This document shows, in pieces, positions 16,886 through 25,588 of a stretch of 37,754 bases of DNA. The notes below the pieces were generated by a model. It did not search any database. It was not told the DNA's origin and saw only the letters and a program-made list of their open reading frames with translations. Source of the DNA: Pseudomonadota bacterium (lineage in GTDB: Bacteria; Pseudomonadota; Gammaproteobacteria; Burkholderiales; Burkholderiaceae_C); the NCBI GenBank assembly GCA_029779845.1, contig JAKOZT010000118.1, positions 1-37,754 on the forward strand, read 5' to 3'. Both the position numbers and the translations under genes were made by a program. Every line of letters starts with the position of its first letter. The stretch's first letter is position 1.

Positions 16886-17684
16886 GGCTTTGTCCGAGGT
16901 AGGCCTCCTGCACGTCAGGATTGGCGGCGATCTCGCGGTAGGTGCCTTCGCACAGCCGTTGGCCGTAGTTCAGCACGATGCATCGGTCCGTGATGCGTTC
17001 GATCACGTTCATCTCGTGCTCGATGATCACCACCGTCAGGCCCTGTATGCGCTCGCGGACCAGCAGGATGTCGGCCATCAGCTCGCGCGTCTCCTCGTGG
17101 GTCATGCCCGCGGAGGGCTCGTCGAGCAGCAGGAGCTTGGGCCGGCTGATCAGCGCCCGGCAGATCTCGACCCGCCGCCGGTCGATCATCGACACGGATC
17201 CCGCCGCGTGCAGCATCCTGCCGGCAAGCGATGGGTTGAACGTCCTCGCCAGCTCCCGCGCCTGCTCGAAGGCCTCCTCCACCTGCCGTTCGAGCCGCGC
17301 GCGGCGGAACAGGTTGAACCACACGCCGTTGTTCAGCCGGTGATGCTCGCCCATCGCGATGTTGTCGAACACCGACAGCTCCAGGCACAGGCGCGAACGC
17401 TGGAACGTCCGGGTGATGCCGGCCCGGTTGATCTGCTGCGGCGTCATGCCGCGCAGGTCGTGCCCCATGTGCTGCAGCGATCCGGCGCTCGCGCGGTAGA
17501 TGCCCGTCAGGACGTTGAAGAACGTCGTCTTGCCCGAGCCGTTGGGTCCGAGCAGGCCCAGCACCTCGCCGTGGCGGATGTCGAGATCCAGCTTGTTGAG
17601 TGCCACGACGCCGCCGAACTTCATCGTCAGTCCGCGACACTCCACCAGGGCAGCGCTTGGCTGCGGCAACTGCACGATGCTCAT
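16869..17684 (-). CDS. Branched-chain-type ABC importer ATPase (LivG family)
   Basis: A 271-residue ATPase: Walker A GPNGSGKTTFFNVLTG, LivG-type GITRTFQRSRLC, a diverged signature region GSVSMIDRRRVEICRAL and Walker B LLLLDEPSAGM followed by VVIIEHEMNV. The usual LSxGxQ signature is replaced by SMIDRRRVE; this occurs in some LivG proteins that work with a canonical LivF partner. The ATG at 17684 makes an ATGA overlap with the permease stop. Confidence 0.92.
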   Translation of the reverse strand: MSIVQLPQPSAALVECRGLTMKFGGVVALNKLDLDIRHGEVLGLLGPNGSGKTTFFNVLTGIYRASAGSLQHMGHDLRGMTPQQINRAGITRTFQRSRLCLELSVFDNIAMGEHHRLNNGVWFNLFRRARLERQVEEAFEQARELARTFNPSLAGRMLHAAGSVSMIDRRRVEICRALISRPKLLLLDEPSAGMTHEETRELMADILLVRERIQGLTVVIIEHEMNVIERITDRCIVLNYGQRLCEGTYREIAANPDVQEAYLGQSHEQAA

Positions 17685-18841
17685 GGGAGATCCCGGCCGG
17701 CGAGGTTGAAGGTGCGCAAGCGGCGCGGGAACATGCCCTGCGGGCGAAACAGCAGGATCAGGATGACCGCGCCCGCGTACAGCAGGAACCTGTACTCCTG
17801 GATCGCCTGCAGCTTCTCGGGCAGCAGGAGAACGATGGCGGCCGCCGGCAGCACGCCCCACAGATTGCCGATGCCGCCCAGCACGATCACCGACAGCATG
17901 ACGAGCGAATCGCCGAACGTGAAGTTGGCCGGTGCCACGAAGCCGGTCATCAAGGCGAACAGGGCGCCGGCCGTGCCCGCGAACAGGTTGCCGATGATGA
18001 AGGCCGTGATCTTCCAGCGGACGATGTGGATCCCGAACGTCGCGGCGGCCGTCTCGTCGATGCGCACGGCGTCCATGCTCAGCCCCATCCAGGAGCGGTT
18101 GATGCGTCGCGTCAGCACGAAAGCGGCGAGCATGAGCGCGAACGCGAGGGCCACGTAGTTGGCGTAGAACGAGAACGACGTACCGAACACAGTGAGACCT
18201 TCGCTGAGATCCCAGCCGAGGATGGTCATTCCGGGCACCTTCAGCCCCTGCGGCCCGCCCAGGGTGTCGTTGACCTCGAGGAACGAGCGGAACAGGATGC
18301 CGAATGCGATGGTGACCAGCGCGGCGTAGTGGCCGCGCGTGCGCAGCACGGGCAGCAGCAGCAGGCTGCCGATCGTGGCGGCGGCCACACCGCCGGCCGG
18401 CAGCACCAGCAGATGCGGCAGCGACGTGTGGTTGGCGAGAACGGCGGCGGTATAGGCACCGACGCCGAAGAACGCCGCTCCGGCGAAGTTCATGACGCCG
18501 CAGTAGCCGATCTGGAGGTTCAGGCCCAGGCAGACGACGCAGTACAGGAGCACCGTGGCCACGAGCAGCAGGACGAAGTGATCGCCGCGGAACACCAGCA
18601 CCACGGCCGCGCAGGCAGCGAGCGACACCCACCTCGTGACGATCGGATGGGCGCGCATTCCGCGTTCCACGCGCTCGGCCAGCCCGCTGCGGGTGGCTCC
18701 CGCCAGTCCCGCCGCGCCGATCGCCAGCAGGACCAGCAGCGTCGTTTCGCTTTCGGCGTGAAGCGCGAAGATCACGAAGGCGGCGATCAGCACGATCCCG
18801 GCGATCGACGCCGCGAGATCCGTTCGAAGGTTCTTGGCCAT
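17681..18841 (-). CDS. Branched-chain-type ABC importer permease (LivM family)
   Basis: A 386-residue inner-membrane protein with about ten hydrophobic segments, starting after a short basic N-terminus. LivM hallmarks are LGLNLQIGYCGVMNFAGAAFFGVGAY and the coupling region ending SLVMLSVIVLGGIGNLWG. It pairs with the LivH-type permease three bases upstream. Confidence 0.92.
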   Translation of the reverse strand: MAKNLRTDLAASIAGIVLIAAFVIFALHAESETTLLVLLAIGAAGLAGATRSGLAERVERGMRAHPIVTRWVSLAACAAVVLVFRGDHFVLLLVATVLLYCVVCLGLNLQIGYCGVMNFAGAAFFGVGAYTAAVLANHTSLPHLLVLPAGGVAAATIGSLLLLPVLRTRGHYAALVTIAFGILFRSFLEVNDTLGGPQGLKVPGMTILGWDLSEGLTVFGTSFSFYANYVALAFALMLAAFVLTRRINRSWMGLSMDAVRIDETAAATFGIHIVRWKITAFIIGNLFAGTAGALFALMTGFVAPANFTFGDSLVMLSVIVLGGIGNLWGVLPAAAIVLLLPEKLQAIQEYRFLLYAGAVILILLFRPQGMFPRRLRTFNLAGRDLP

Positions 18842-18844
18842 GGG

Positions 18845-19765
18845 TCAGACTCGCTCGGAGGTTTTCTCGCCGATCAGGCCGGTCGGCCTCACGGCGAGCA
18901 GGACGATGACCATGCAGAACGCGACCACGTCCTTGTAGGCGCTGGGCCAGGGCAGCGCGACGACGGTGGCGATCTGGATCGCGGCGAACAGGAAGCCGCC
19001 GAGGATGGCGCCGTAGATGTTGCCGAGCCCGCCGATGACCGCCGCGCTGAAGCCGATGACGGCCAGCATCGTGCCGTTGCCGAAGTGGACTTCGCTGTAG
19101 TACAGGCCGTTCATCAGGCCGGCCATCGCGGCCAGCGCGGAGCCGATCCCGAACGTGGCAAGCACGATCCAGCGGAAGTTGATGCCCATGACTTGCGCCG
19201 TTTCACCATCCTGCGCCACGGCGCGGATGGCCAGGCCGAGCTTGGTGCGGTTGATCAGCAGATGGACGAGCAGGATGGTGCCCAGGCCGCTCGCGACCAG
19301 GATCAGCGTGTCGACCCGCATCGTGAAGCCGCCCAGCTGCCAGCTCTGCGTGGGCAGCAGGCTCGGGAACGGCTGGGGGTTCGAGCCGTTCGGATAGAAC
19401 AGGCGGATCGACTCCCGGATCACGGTGCCCACCATCAGCGTAATCAGCAGTGTGATGAACGCCGGCGCGCTGCGAAGCCGAAGGATGAGGAAGCGCGCGA
19501 TCAAGGCCCCCAGGATCGCCATGCTGGCGACCGACACCAGGAACACGATCCCCAGCTGGAGAAGCGCCGGCATGTCGCCCAGGCGCTGCAGGCCGAGAAA
19601 GGTGGTCAGGCCGACGAAGGAGCCCAGCGTGAGCACGTCGCCGTGGGAGAACTTGATGACGTCGAGGACGCCGAAGAACAGCGTGAAGCCGACGGCGACC
19701 ATCGCGTAGATGACGCCGAGCATCACGCCGTTCCAGACGTGCTGGCCGATGAATGCAATGTCCAT
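18845..19765 (-). CDS. Branched-chain-type ABC importer permease (LivH family)
   Basis: A 306-residue inner-membrane permease. Family marks are GVIYAMVAVGFTLFFGVLDVIKFSHGDVL near the start and AAVIGGLGNIYGAILGG near the end. I chose the ATG at 19765 rather than 19807 because the membrane segment begins directly after MDIAFIGQ and the upstream residues are basic and unlike the family. A 77-base gap separates it from the binding-protein gene. Confidence 0.92.
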   Translation of the reverse strand: MDIAFIGQHVWNGVMLGVIYAMVAVGFTLFFGVLDVIKFSHGDVLTLGSFVGLTTFLGLQRLGDMPALLQLGIVFLVSVASMAILGALIARFLILRLRSAPAFITLLITLMVGTVIRESIRLFYPNGSNPQPFPSLLPTQSWQLGGFTMRVDTLILVASGLGTILLVHLLINRTKLGLAIRAVAQDGETAQVMGINFRWIVLATFGIGSALAAMAGLMNGLYYSEVHFGNGTMLAVIGFSAAVIGGLGNIYGAILGGFLFAAIQIATVVALPWPSAYKDVVAFCMVIVLLAVRPTGLIGEKTSERV

Positions 19766-19842
19766 TGCTGCAGACCGGGAAGGCTGGCGCCTGCCGCAGC
19801 CCGGCAAGGGCAGCGGCGAGCGTCAGGCGTTGGGGGATGGAG

Positions 19843-21018
19843 TCAGCGGCCCTTCAGCTTGCGCTTGCCGGTCTTGTATTCGCTGTCTTCCCAGTCGATC
19901 CACTTGCCGTCCTGCACGACGTACTTGGTCGTGGCGGTGTTGATGTTCTGGCCGTGGTCGTCGAAGGTGATCTTGCCGACGATCGAGTCGTAGTCCTTCA
20001 CGTTCGCCAGCGCGTCGAGGATCTTCGCGCGGTCGGGGCCGACTCGTTCGATCGTGTCCATGGCCAAGGTCGTCGCGGAGAAGGCATACGGTCCGTAAGC
20101 CTCGAAGGTCTCGTTGTACTTCTGCTTGTTGTACTCGGCGACGAAGAACTTGCCCTTCGGGAGCTTCTCGACCGGCGGGTTGTCGTACATCGCCACGGTG
20201 CCTTCGGCCAGGTCGCCCGCGCCCTTGACGAAGGCCTCGCCCACGATGCCCGAGGTGCCCTGGAATTGCGCGTTCACGCCCAGCCGCGACATCTGGTTGA
20301 GCACACGAACGCCCAGCGGCGTCAGGCCGGCAAAGTAGATGATGTCGGGGTTGAGCTCCTTTATCTTCGTCAGCTCCGCATTGAAGTCCTGCTGGTCGGC
20401 GCCGACGCCGAACGCGCCGACGATCTGGCCGGGCGTCTCCTTCAGGAACTTCTCGAAGTACGAGAACATGGACTTGCCGTAGTCCGTCGTGTCGTAGATG
20501 ACCGCCCATCGGCGGTACTTCTGATCGCCGGTCAGGAACTGCGCCGCGACCTTGTTCTGGTTGATCAGCGTCGCGCTGACGCGGTGCATCTCGCGCGTCT
20601 TGCGCTTGTAGATGATGTCGGGGTGGACCGCCGCCCAGACGATGACCGGCGCATTGAAGCGCGTGTACACGTCGACGGTCGCGACAGCCACGGCAGAACA
20701 GTAGTGCGGAATGATCACGGCGATGTTCTTGTCCGCCGCGGCCCGTGTCGCAACCTGCACGCCGACGTTCGGCTTGCATTCGTCGTCGAGGCTGGTCAGC
20801 TCGAACTTGTACTTGGCGTCCGGCCTCGCGTTGTGCAGCTTCACCGCCAGTTCGGCGGAGTTCCGTCCGCCGAGGCCGTGCGCGGAATTGGAGCCCGTCA
20901 GCGGGCCGATGAACGCCAGCTTGACCGTCTCCGCCGCGTTGGCGGCACACGCCAGCGCCGCTGCGAATGCCCCCAGGCCGAAGGCCATCATCGACCGCCT
21001 GCCCAACGTCGTCTTCAT
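19843..21018 (-). CDS. Branched-chain-type ABC importer periplasmic binding protein (LivK family)
   Basis: A 391-residue periplasmic binding protein with a twin-arginine-like signal (MKTTLGRRSMMAFGLGAF, cleavage near ANA-AE). The mature part starts with the family strand VKLAFIGPLTGSNSAHG. AAGGAGA lies before the ATG at 21018. It contains a Cys pair candidate (Cys in DDECKPN and HYCSA). The ligand cannot be read from the sequence; neighbouring genes suggest an N-methylated amine or a betaine derivative. Confidence 0.9.
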   Translation of the reverse strand: MKTTLGRRSMMAFGLGAFAAALACAANAAETVKLAFIGPLTGSNSAHGLGGRNSAELAVKLHNARPDAKYKFELTSLDDECKPNVGVQVATRAAADKNIAVIIPHYCSAVAVATVDVYTRFNAPVIVWAAVHPDIIYKRKTREMHRVSATLINQNKVAAQFLTGDQKYRRWAVIYDTTDYGKSMFSYFEKFLKETPGQIVGAFGVGADQQDFNAELTKIKELNPDIIYFAGLTPLGVRVLNQMSRLGVNAQFQGTSGIVGEAFVKGAGDLAEGTVAMYDNPPVEKLPKGKFFVAEYNKQKYNETFEAYGPYAFSATTLAMDTIERVGPDRAKILDALANVKDYDSIVGKITFDDHGQNINTATTKYVVQDGKWIDWEDSEYKTGKRKLKGR

Positions 21019-21065
21019 GAATGTCTCCTTGATCGTTTCAACAACAGGATTTGCCGGCCGGCCGA

Positions 21066-21620
21066 TTACGCCGCGGCGCTTTCTTCTGCACGGGGCTGCA
21101 CGATGAACACGCAGTGGTGGTGCTCTTCGGCGGCGCACTGCGCCTCGTGGCTGTGCGTTTTCCAGGTCTTGCCGGTGTTCTGGCCGACCCAGTCCATGGC
21201 GCCGGAGAACCAGCCGGCGAACAGGTAGCAGGCCTTGTCCTTGCGCACCGGCACGCCGGCGGTGCCTTGCGCGAGCACGAACACCGAGTGCTCGAGCCGG
21301 ATGCGCGCATGCCCGCTGTGGGCGTCGACCTCTTCGAACGAGAACAGGCCCCAGCCGCGCTGCGACAGCCGCTTCAAGTAGTGCTCGTACACCGCCAGGC
21401 CCTGCAGCCCGTGCGTCCTGGCCTCCTGCTCGCACCAGAAGTACGCCGAGCGGTGGCCGGCCTTGTACAGGCTTTGCGCATAGGCCTCGCGGCCGATCGC
21501 GGCCTCGGCCTCGACGTGGTTGTTGACGAAGAAGTGCCGCGGCACGTAGATCATCGGCAGCCCGTCGGTGCTCCAGACGCCGGTGCTCTCGTCGACCTCG
21601 ATCGGAAGCTGCGGCTTCAT
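21066..21620 (-). CDS. DUF5943-type protein of betaine/sarcosine loci
   Basis: A 184-residue soluble protein, MKPQLPIEVDESTGVWSTDG at the start, with many histidines and cysteines (ARTHGLQ; later SHEAQCAAEEHHHC). Proteins of this kind sit next to a dipeptidase-like gene in Pseudomonas glycine-betaine/dimethylglycine loci (the PA5396-PA5397 pair, from memory). The domain is related to the V4R/4-vinyl-reductase type of small-molecule-binding fold, as far as I can judge. The ATG at 21620 overlaps the previous stop (ATGA). No biochemical function is established to my knowledge. Confidence 0.75.
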   Translation of the reverse strand: MKPQLPIEVDESTGVWSTDGLPMIYVPRHFFVNNHVEAEAAIGREAYAQSLYKAGHRSAYFWCEQEARTHGLQGLAVYEHYLKRLSQRGWGLFSFEEVDAHSGHARIRLEHSVFVLAQGTAGVPVRKDKACYLFAGWFSGAMDWVGQNTGKTWKTHSHEAQCAAEEHHHCVFIVQPRAEESAAA

Positions 21621-22609
21621 GCGGCCGCCCCGGTCTTCGCAGGCGCCCAGACCTCGCCGAACACGCGCAGCCAGTTGCGGCCGATCACCTTGCCGATGCG
21701 CTCGGCCTTCCAGCCCGCGCGCTCCATCGCGGCGGTCAGGTTGGGCAGCTCGCCGATCGTGCGGATGCCTTCGGGGTTCTGCACCGTGCCGAAGCTCGTC
21801 AGCCGCCGGTTCACGCCCTTGTCGTGCGTGAGCCACTCGAAGAACTCCTTGCCGTGGCCCTGGGTGTGGTCGGTGCCGATGCCCACGCAGTCTTCGCCGA
21901 CGAGGTTGATCACGTAGCCGATCGCCTCGACGTAGTCGTCGACGGTGGAGTCGATGCCGCGCCTGAGGAACGGCGGGAACATCGTCACGCCGATGAAGCC
22001 GCCACGCTCGGCGATGAAGCGCAGCTGCTCGTCGCTCTTGTTGCGCGGGTGCTCCTTCAGCCCCGCGGGCAGGCAGTGCGAGTAGGTGACCGGCTTCTTC
22101 GACGCCAGGATCGCCTCTTCGGAGGTCTTGGCTCCGACGTGCGACAGGTCCACCATGATGCCCACGCGGTTCATCTCGGCGATGACCTCGTGGCCGTAGC
22201 CGGACAGCCCGCCGTCGCGCTCGTAGCAGCCGGTGCCGATCAGGTTCTGCGTGTTGTAGCAGAGCTGCACGACGCGAACGCCCATGTCGTGGAAGGCCTC
22301 GATGTAGCCGAGCTGGTCCTCGAAGGCGTGGGCGTTCTGGAAGCCCAGGATGATGGCCGTCTTGCCGTCGCGCTTGGCCTGCTCGATGTCGGCGGTGCCG
22401 CGCGCCAGCGTGACGAGGTCGCCGTTGGCTCGGATCAGCGCCTTCATCGCAGCGATGTTGCGCACCGTGGCCGGGAAGTCCTCCCACACCGACACCGTGC
22501 AGTTCGCCGCCGTCAGCCCGCCCCGGCGCATGTCCTCGAACACCGTGCGGTCCCACTTGGAAATGATCAAACCATCAATGACGATCGCGGTCTCGTGAAG
22601 CGTGTCCAC
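21617..22609 (-). CDS. M19 (renal dipeptidase-like) family protein with altered metal ligands
   Basis: A 330-residue TIM-barrel protein of the membrane-dipeptidase family: VDLSHVG and VTYSHCLP match the two conserved histidine strands and GIGTDHTQG matches the GSDxDG end. The usual HxD pair at the start is replaced by LIISKWDR, and the bridging glutamate of the EGGHxL motif is replaced in GFQNAHAFED. It is therefore doubtful that it binds two zincs or cleaves dipeptides. Orthologues of this subfamily travel with dimethylglycine/sarcosine genes. It is the first gene of the minus-strand run, divergent from the AraC-type regulator. Confidence 0.85.
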   Translation of the reverse strand: MDTLHETAIVIDGLIISKWDRTVFEDMRRGGLTAANCTVSVWEDFPATVRNIAAMKALIRANGDLVTLARGTADIEQAKRDGKTAIILGFQNAHAFEDQLGYIEAFHDMGVRVVQLCYNTQNLIGTGCYERDGGLSGYGHEVIAEMNRVGIMVDLSHVGAKTSEEAILASKKPVTYSHCLPAGLKEHPRNKSDEQLRFIAERGGFIGVTMFPPFLRRGIDSTVDDYVEAIGYVINLVGEDCVGIGTDHTQGHGKEFFEWLTHDKGVNRRLTSFGTVQNPEGIRTIGELPNLTAAMERAGWKAERIGKVIGRNWLRVFGEVWAPAKTGAAA

Positions 22610-22829
22610 TGCGTTCTCCTGAAGTGCGGTCGAACGTGCCGGATAGCTGCTCGCTCACCGTGAATGGTCCGTTCCCTGCGGCGCCGCCACTGCACAGATT
22701 GCGTCGGATAATGTGCATATCGCGCCATGAGACCCCGGGGTTTATACGGGGATCGAGCCGGCGCGTGGAGATCCGCATCGAACGCGCCGTCCTCCCTGCA
22801 GTCGTTCTTTTCCTTCACAGTCGCCGTCG
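22610..22829. promoter_or_regulatory. Divergent promoter region between regulator and catabolic operon
   Basis: This 220-base gap separates the AraC-type regulator (plus) from the operon (minus), the normal place for its operator. TGCACAGATTGCGTCG at 22691 and TGCATATCGCGCCATG at 22714 form an imperfect direct repeat 23 bases apart, near the two-turn spacing AraC-family proteins prefer. CGCAATCTG within it (minus strand) recurs upstream of glyA. No clear -35/-10 pair could be fixed by eye. Confidence 0.45.
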
Positions 22830-23825
22830 ATGAAGACTTCCACGCCTCGCCCCGCGGCCTCGCTCTTGCGCGTAGGTTTCTTGCTGACGCCGAGATTCAC
22901 GCTGACCGCATTCGCTGGTTTCGTCGATGCGCTGCGGCTGGCCGCGGACGAAGGCGACCGCAGCCGCCCGCTGCACGCCCGCTGGGCCATCCTGGACGCG
23001 ACGAATGGTCCCGTCATCTCGAGTTGCGGGGCGACGATCGTGCCCGGTGCGCCGCTGGAAACGCCGCAGGAGTACGACTACCTCGTCGTGGTGGGCGGCC
23101 TGCTGCACGGCGGACAGCGCGTGCCCGCCCGGCTGACGGCATTCCTGCGTGCGGCCGCCGCCGCGGGCGTCAAGCTGGTCGGCCTGTGCACCGGCTCGTT
23201 TGTGCTGGCGCGCGCCGGACTGCTGGACGGACACGTCGCCTGCGTGAGCTGGTTCCATCGCGAAGAGTTCATGGCCGAATTTCCCGACTGCCGCATCGTC
23301 TCGAACCAGATGTTCGTCGTCGACCGGGACCGATTGACGTGCGCCGGCGGTACCAGCGTCGTGCACCTCGCCGCCCACATCATCGAGCGGACCATCGGGC
23401 GCGCCAGCGCGACGAAGGCGCTGCGCATCATGATCGAAGAGCAGCCCCTGCCGTCGCGCACCCTGCAGCCGGAGCAGGTGTTTTCCGTGCGCGCGACGGA
23501 CAGGGTCGTGCACAACGCGATGCTGCTGCTGGAGCAGCAGTTGCGCTCATCGGCGACCGTTGCCGAACTGTGCGGGCCGCTCGGCATCGGCCGGCGCCAG
23601 CTCGAGCGCAAGTTCCAGCAGGACGTCGGCCTCAGTCCGGCGGAGTACCGTCAACGCCTGCGCCTGGATCGCGCGCGATGGCTGTTGCAGAACACCGACC
23701 TGGAAATCACGGCCGTGGCGCTGGAGTGCGGCTTCCAGGGCAGCGCGCAGTTCTCCCGCGTCGTCCGCAAGGCCATGGGCCTGAGTCCGCGCGAAGTGCG
23801 TCAGGCGGCACGCAAGAACCGGTAG
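22830..23825 (+). CDS. GlxA/GbdR-type AraC-family transcriptional regulator
   Basis: A 331-residue protein with an N-terminal class-I glutamine amidotransferase-like (DJ-1/PfpI) domain (RVGFLLTPRFTLTAFAGFVD; elbow region LVGLCTGSFVLARAGLL) and a C-terminal AraC double helix-turn-helix (about 225-325; VAELCGPLGIGRRQLERKF and ITAVALECGFQGSAQFSRVV). GbdR and SouR, which respond to glycine betaine, dimethylglycine or sarcosine in Pseudomonas, have this architecture. Divergent placement makes it the likely activator of the operon. Which ligand it senses cannot be told from the sequence. Confidence 0.88.
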   Translation: MKTSTPRPAASLLRVGFLLTPRFTLTAFAGFVDALRLAADEGDRSRPLHARWAILDATNGPVISSCGATIVPGAPLETPQEYDYLVVVGGLLHGGQRVPARLTAFLRAAAAAGVKLVGLCTGSFVLARAGLLDGHVACVSWFHREEFMAEFPDCRIVSNQMFVVDRDRLTCAGGTSVVHLAAHIIERTIGRASATKALRIMIEEQPLPSRTLQPEQVFSVRATDRVVHNAMLLLEQQLRSSATVAELCGPLGIGRRQLERKFQQDVGLSPAEYRQRLRLDRARWLLQNTDLEITAVALECGFQGSAQFSRVVRKAMGLSPREVRQAARKNR

Positions 23826-23979
23826 CCTCTCGCCTTCGCCGCGCGGCAGCAATGCCGTACCCGCGTGCCTTCGGCCCAGCGGCAAGCAACTGCCCTTCCA
23901 CTGATCCACATCAACACCTGCACACGTTGATCGGCCGCCGGCGCCTGCGGCCCGCTAACGTCATGAAACGTTACGCATC

Positions 23980-24008
23980 TACAATGGCCAATGAGAATCA
24001 GTCGCATT
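23980..24008 (+). promoter_or_regulatory. Promoter with Fur box for the envelope iron/redox operon
   Basis: TACAAT at 23980-23985 is a good -10 element. AATGAGAATCAGTCGCATT at 23990-24008 matches the classical Fur consensus (AATGATAATCATTATCATT alignment) at 15 of 19 positions. It covers the expected transcription start, the usual repressing position. A TAACGT/ACGTTA dyad at 23956-23973 lies just upstream in place of a strong -35. The downstream genes (imelysin, di-heme protein) are types known to be iron-regulated. Confidence 0.75.
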
Positions 24009-24038
24009 GGCTATGTCAACGAGAGGGAGTTTCCGACC

Positions 24039-25547
24039 ATGACCCGCCCGTTCGCCCCCCGCCACCTCGGGCGCTCGCCTGTCCATGCAGCCGTCGTCGC
24101 GCTGGCGCTGTGCGCCGGCAGCAGCGCGTTCGCGCAGGACGCGGCGCCTTCCGGCGACCTCGCCGCGCGCCTGCGCGAACAGCAGCAGCAGCTCGAGAAG
24201 CAGCGCCTCGAGCTGGAGCGCCAGCGCCAGGCGCTCGAGCAGCAGCAGCGCCAGCTCGAGGCGCTGGCCGCCGCGCTGGAGCAGCAGATGAAGTCCTCGC
24301 AGGGCGCGCCGGCGCAGCCGCCGGCCGCTGCCGCCACCGCCGCGGCGCCGGCGGGCACGGCAGGCGAAACACAAGCATCCGCCTCCGGCCGCGGCAGCCT
24401 GCGCTGGGCCGGCTACGGCGAGATGAGCGCGCAGCGCTACGACTTCTACGCCAACGCGCAGACCGCCAACCCGACCGCGCGCGGCCGCACCGACATCGGC
24501 CGCTTCGTGCTCTCGCCGCACATGAACCTGGGCGGCAAGTGGTCGCTGTTCGGCGAGATCGAGTTCGAGCACGGCGGCACCGGCTCGACCATCGAATACG
24601 AGGCCGAGGAAGCCGGCGAGTTCGAGACCGAGGTCGAGAAGGGCGGCGAGATCGTGCTCGAGCAGATGTGGCTGCAGTACAGCCACAGCCCGGCGCTGAA
24701 CGTGCGCTTCGGCGAGCTGGTGGTGCCGTTGGGCATGGTCAACCTCTACCACCAGCCGACCGAGTTCTTCACCATCGAGCGCTCGCTGGCCGAGACTTCG
24801 CTGATCCCCTCGGTGTGGCACGAGACCGGCGTGCAGGTGCTGGGCACCATCGGCCAGCTGCGCTACCAGTTGCTGGGCGTCACCGCGCTCGACTCCACCG
24901 GCTTCTCCGGCTACGAGTTCGTGCGCGGCGGCATGCAGCGCAAGCTCGAAACCAAGAACGCCGACGCCTTCGCGTTCGTCGCGCACGCCGAATACGCCTT
25001 CGCGCCCGGCGTGCTGGTCGGCGGCGCGTTCTACGCCGGCGATTCCGCGCCCAACCGGCCGCGCCAGAACCTGCACACCAAGGCCTTCGTGACGCTCGGC
25101 GAGATCCACGGCCGCTACGAGGTCGGCCCGTGGACGCTGCGCGGCCAGGCGCTGCTCGGCCAGGTGCAGAACTCGCGCAAGGTCACGCAGGCCAACCTGA
25201 ACACCTTCAACGGCAGCGAACTGGGCGTCTCGCGCACCGCGGTGGGCAAGCGCGCCAAGTCGTTCTTCGTCGAGGCCGGCTACGACGTGCTCTCGCTGTG
25301 GAGCAACGGCAGCGTGCCGGGCCGGCTCGACCTGTTCGCGCGCTACGACGACTACGACACGCATGCCGAGACCGCGCCCGGCATCGCGCGCGTGCCGCGC
25401 TACCACCGCACCGCCTCCACCGTGGGCCTGAACTACAAGCCGCAGCCCGGCATCGTGCTCAAGGGCGAGTACTCGCGCCGCAACAACGACGGCCTGATCG
25501 CCGACAAGCAGGACGTCTTCGGCGTCGCCGCCGGCTTCGAGTTCTGA
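24039..25547 (+). CDS. Outer-membrane porin with N-terminal coiled coil (OprP/OprO-like)
   Basis: A 502-residue protein with a Sec signal (cleavage near AFA-Q, residue 32). A strong coiled coil of Glu/Gln/Arg/Leu follows (about residues 40-90: RLREQQQQLEKQRLELE onward), then an Ala/Pro linker. The rest is a 16-strand-type beta barrel (about 125-502) with alternating aromatic strands and a terminal phenylalanine (AAGFEF). Trimeric coiled coils before the barrel are known from phosphate-selective and related porins. I chose the ATG at 24039 (GAGGGAG upstream) over 23991, because the latter lies inside the Fur box. First gene of the operon; the substrate is probably an iron chelate or anion (inference). 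Confidence 0.82.
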   Translation: MTRPFAPRHLGRSPVHAAVVALALCAGSSAFAQDAAPSGDLAARLREQQQQLEKQRLELERQRQALEQQQRQLEALAAALEQQMKSSQGAPAQPPAAAATAAAPAGTAGETQASASGRGSLRWAGYGEMSAQRYDFYANAQTANPTARGRTDIGRFVLSPHMNLGGKWSLFGEIEFEHGGTGSTIEYEAEEAGEFETEVEKGGEIVLEQMWLQYSHSPALNVRFGELVVPLGMVNLYHQPTEFFTIERSLAETSLIPSVWHETGVQVLGTIGQLRYQLLGVTALDSTGFSGYEFVRGGMQRKLETKNADAFAFVAHAEYAFAPGVLVGGAFYAGDSAPNRPRQNLHTKAFVTLGEIHGRYEVGPWTLRGQALLGQVQNSRKVTQANLNTFNGSELGVSRTAVGKRAKSFFVEAGYDVLSLWSNGSVPGRLDLFARYDDYDTHAETAPGIARVPRYHRTASTVGLNYKPQPGIVLKGEYSRRNNDGLIADKQDVFGVAAGFEF

Positions 25548-25588
25548 CGTCGTCTTCCCCTCTTCTTCCGCTCTCGAAAGGAACAGCC

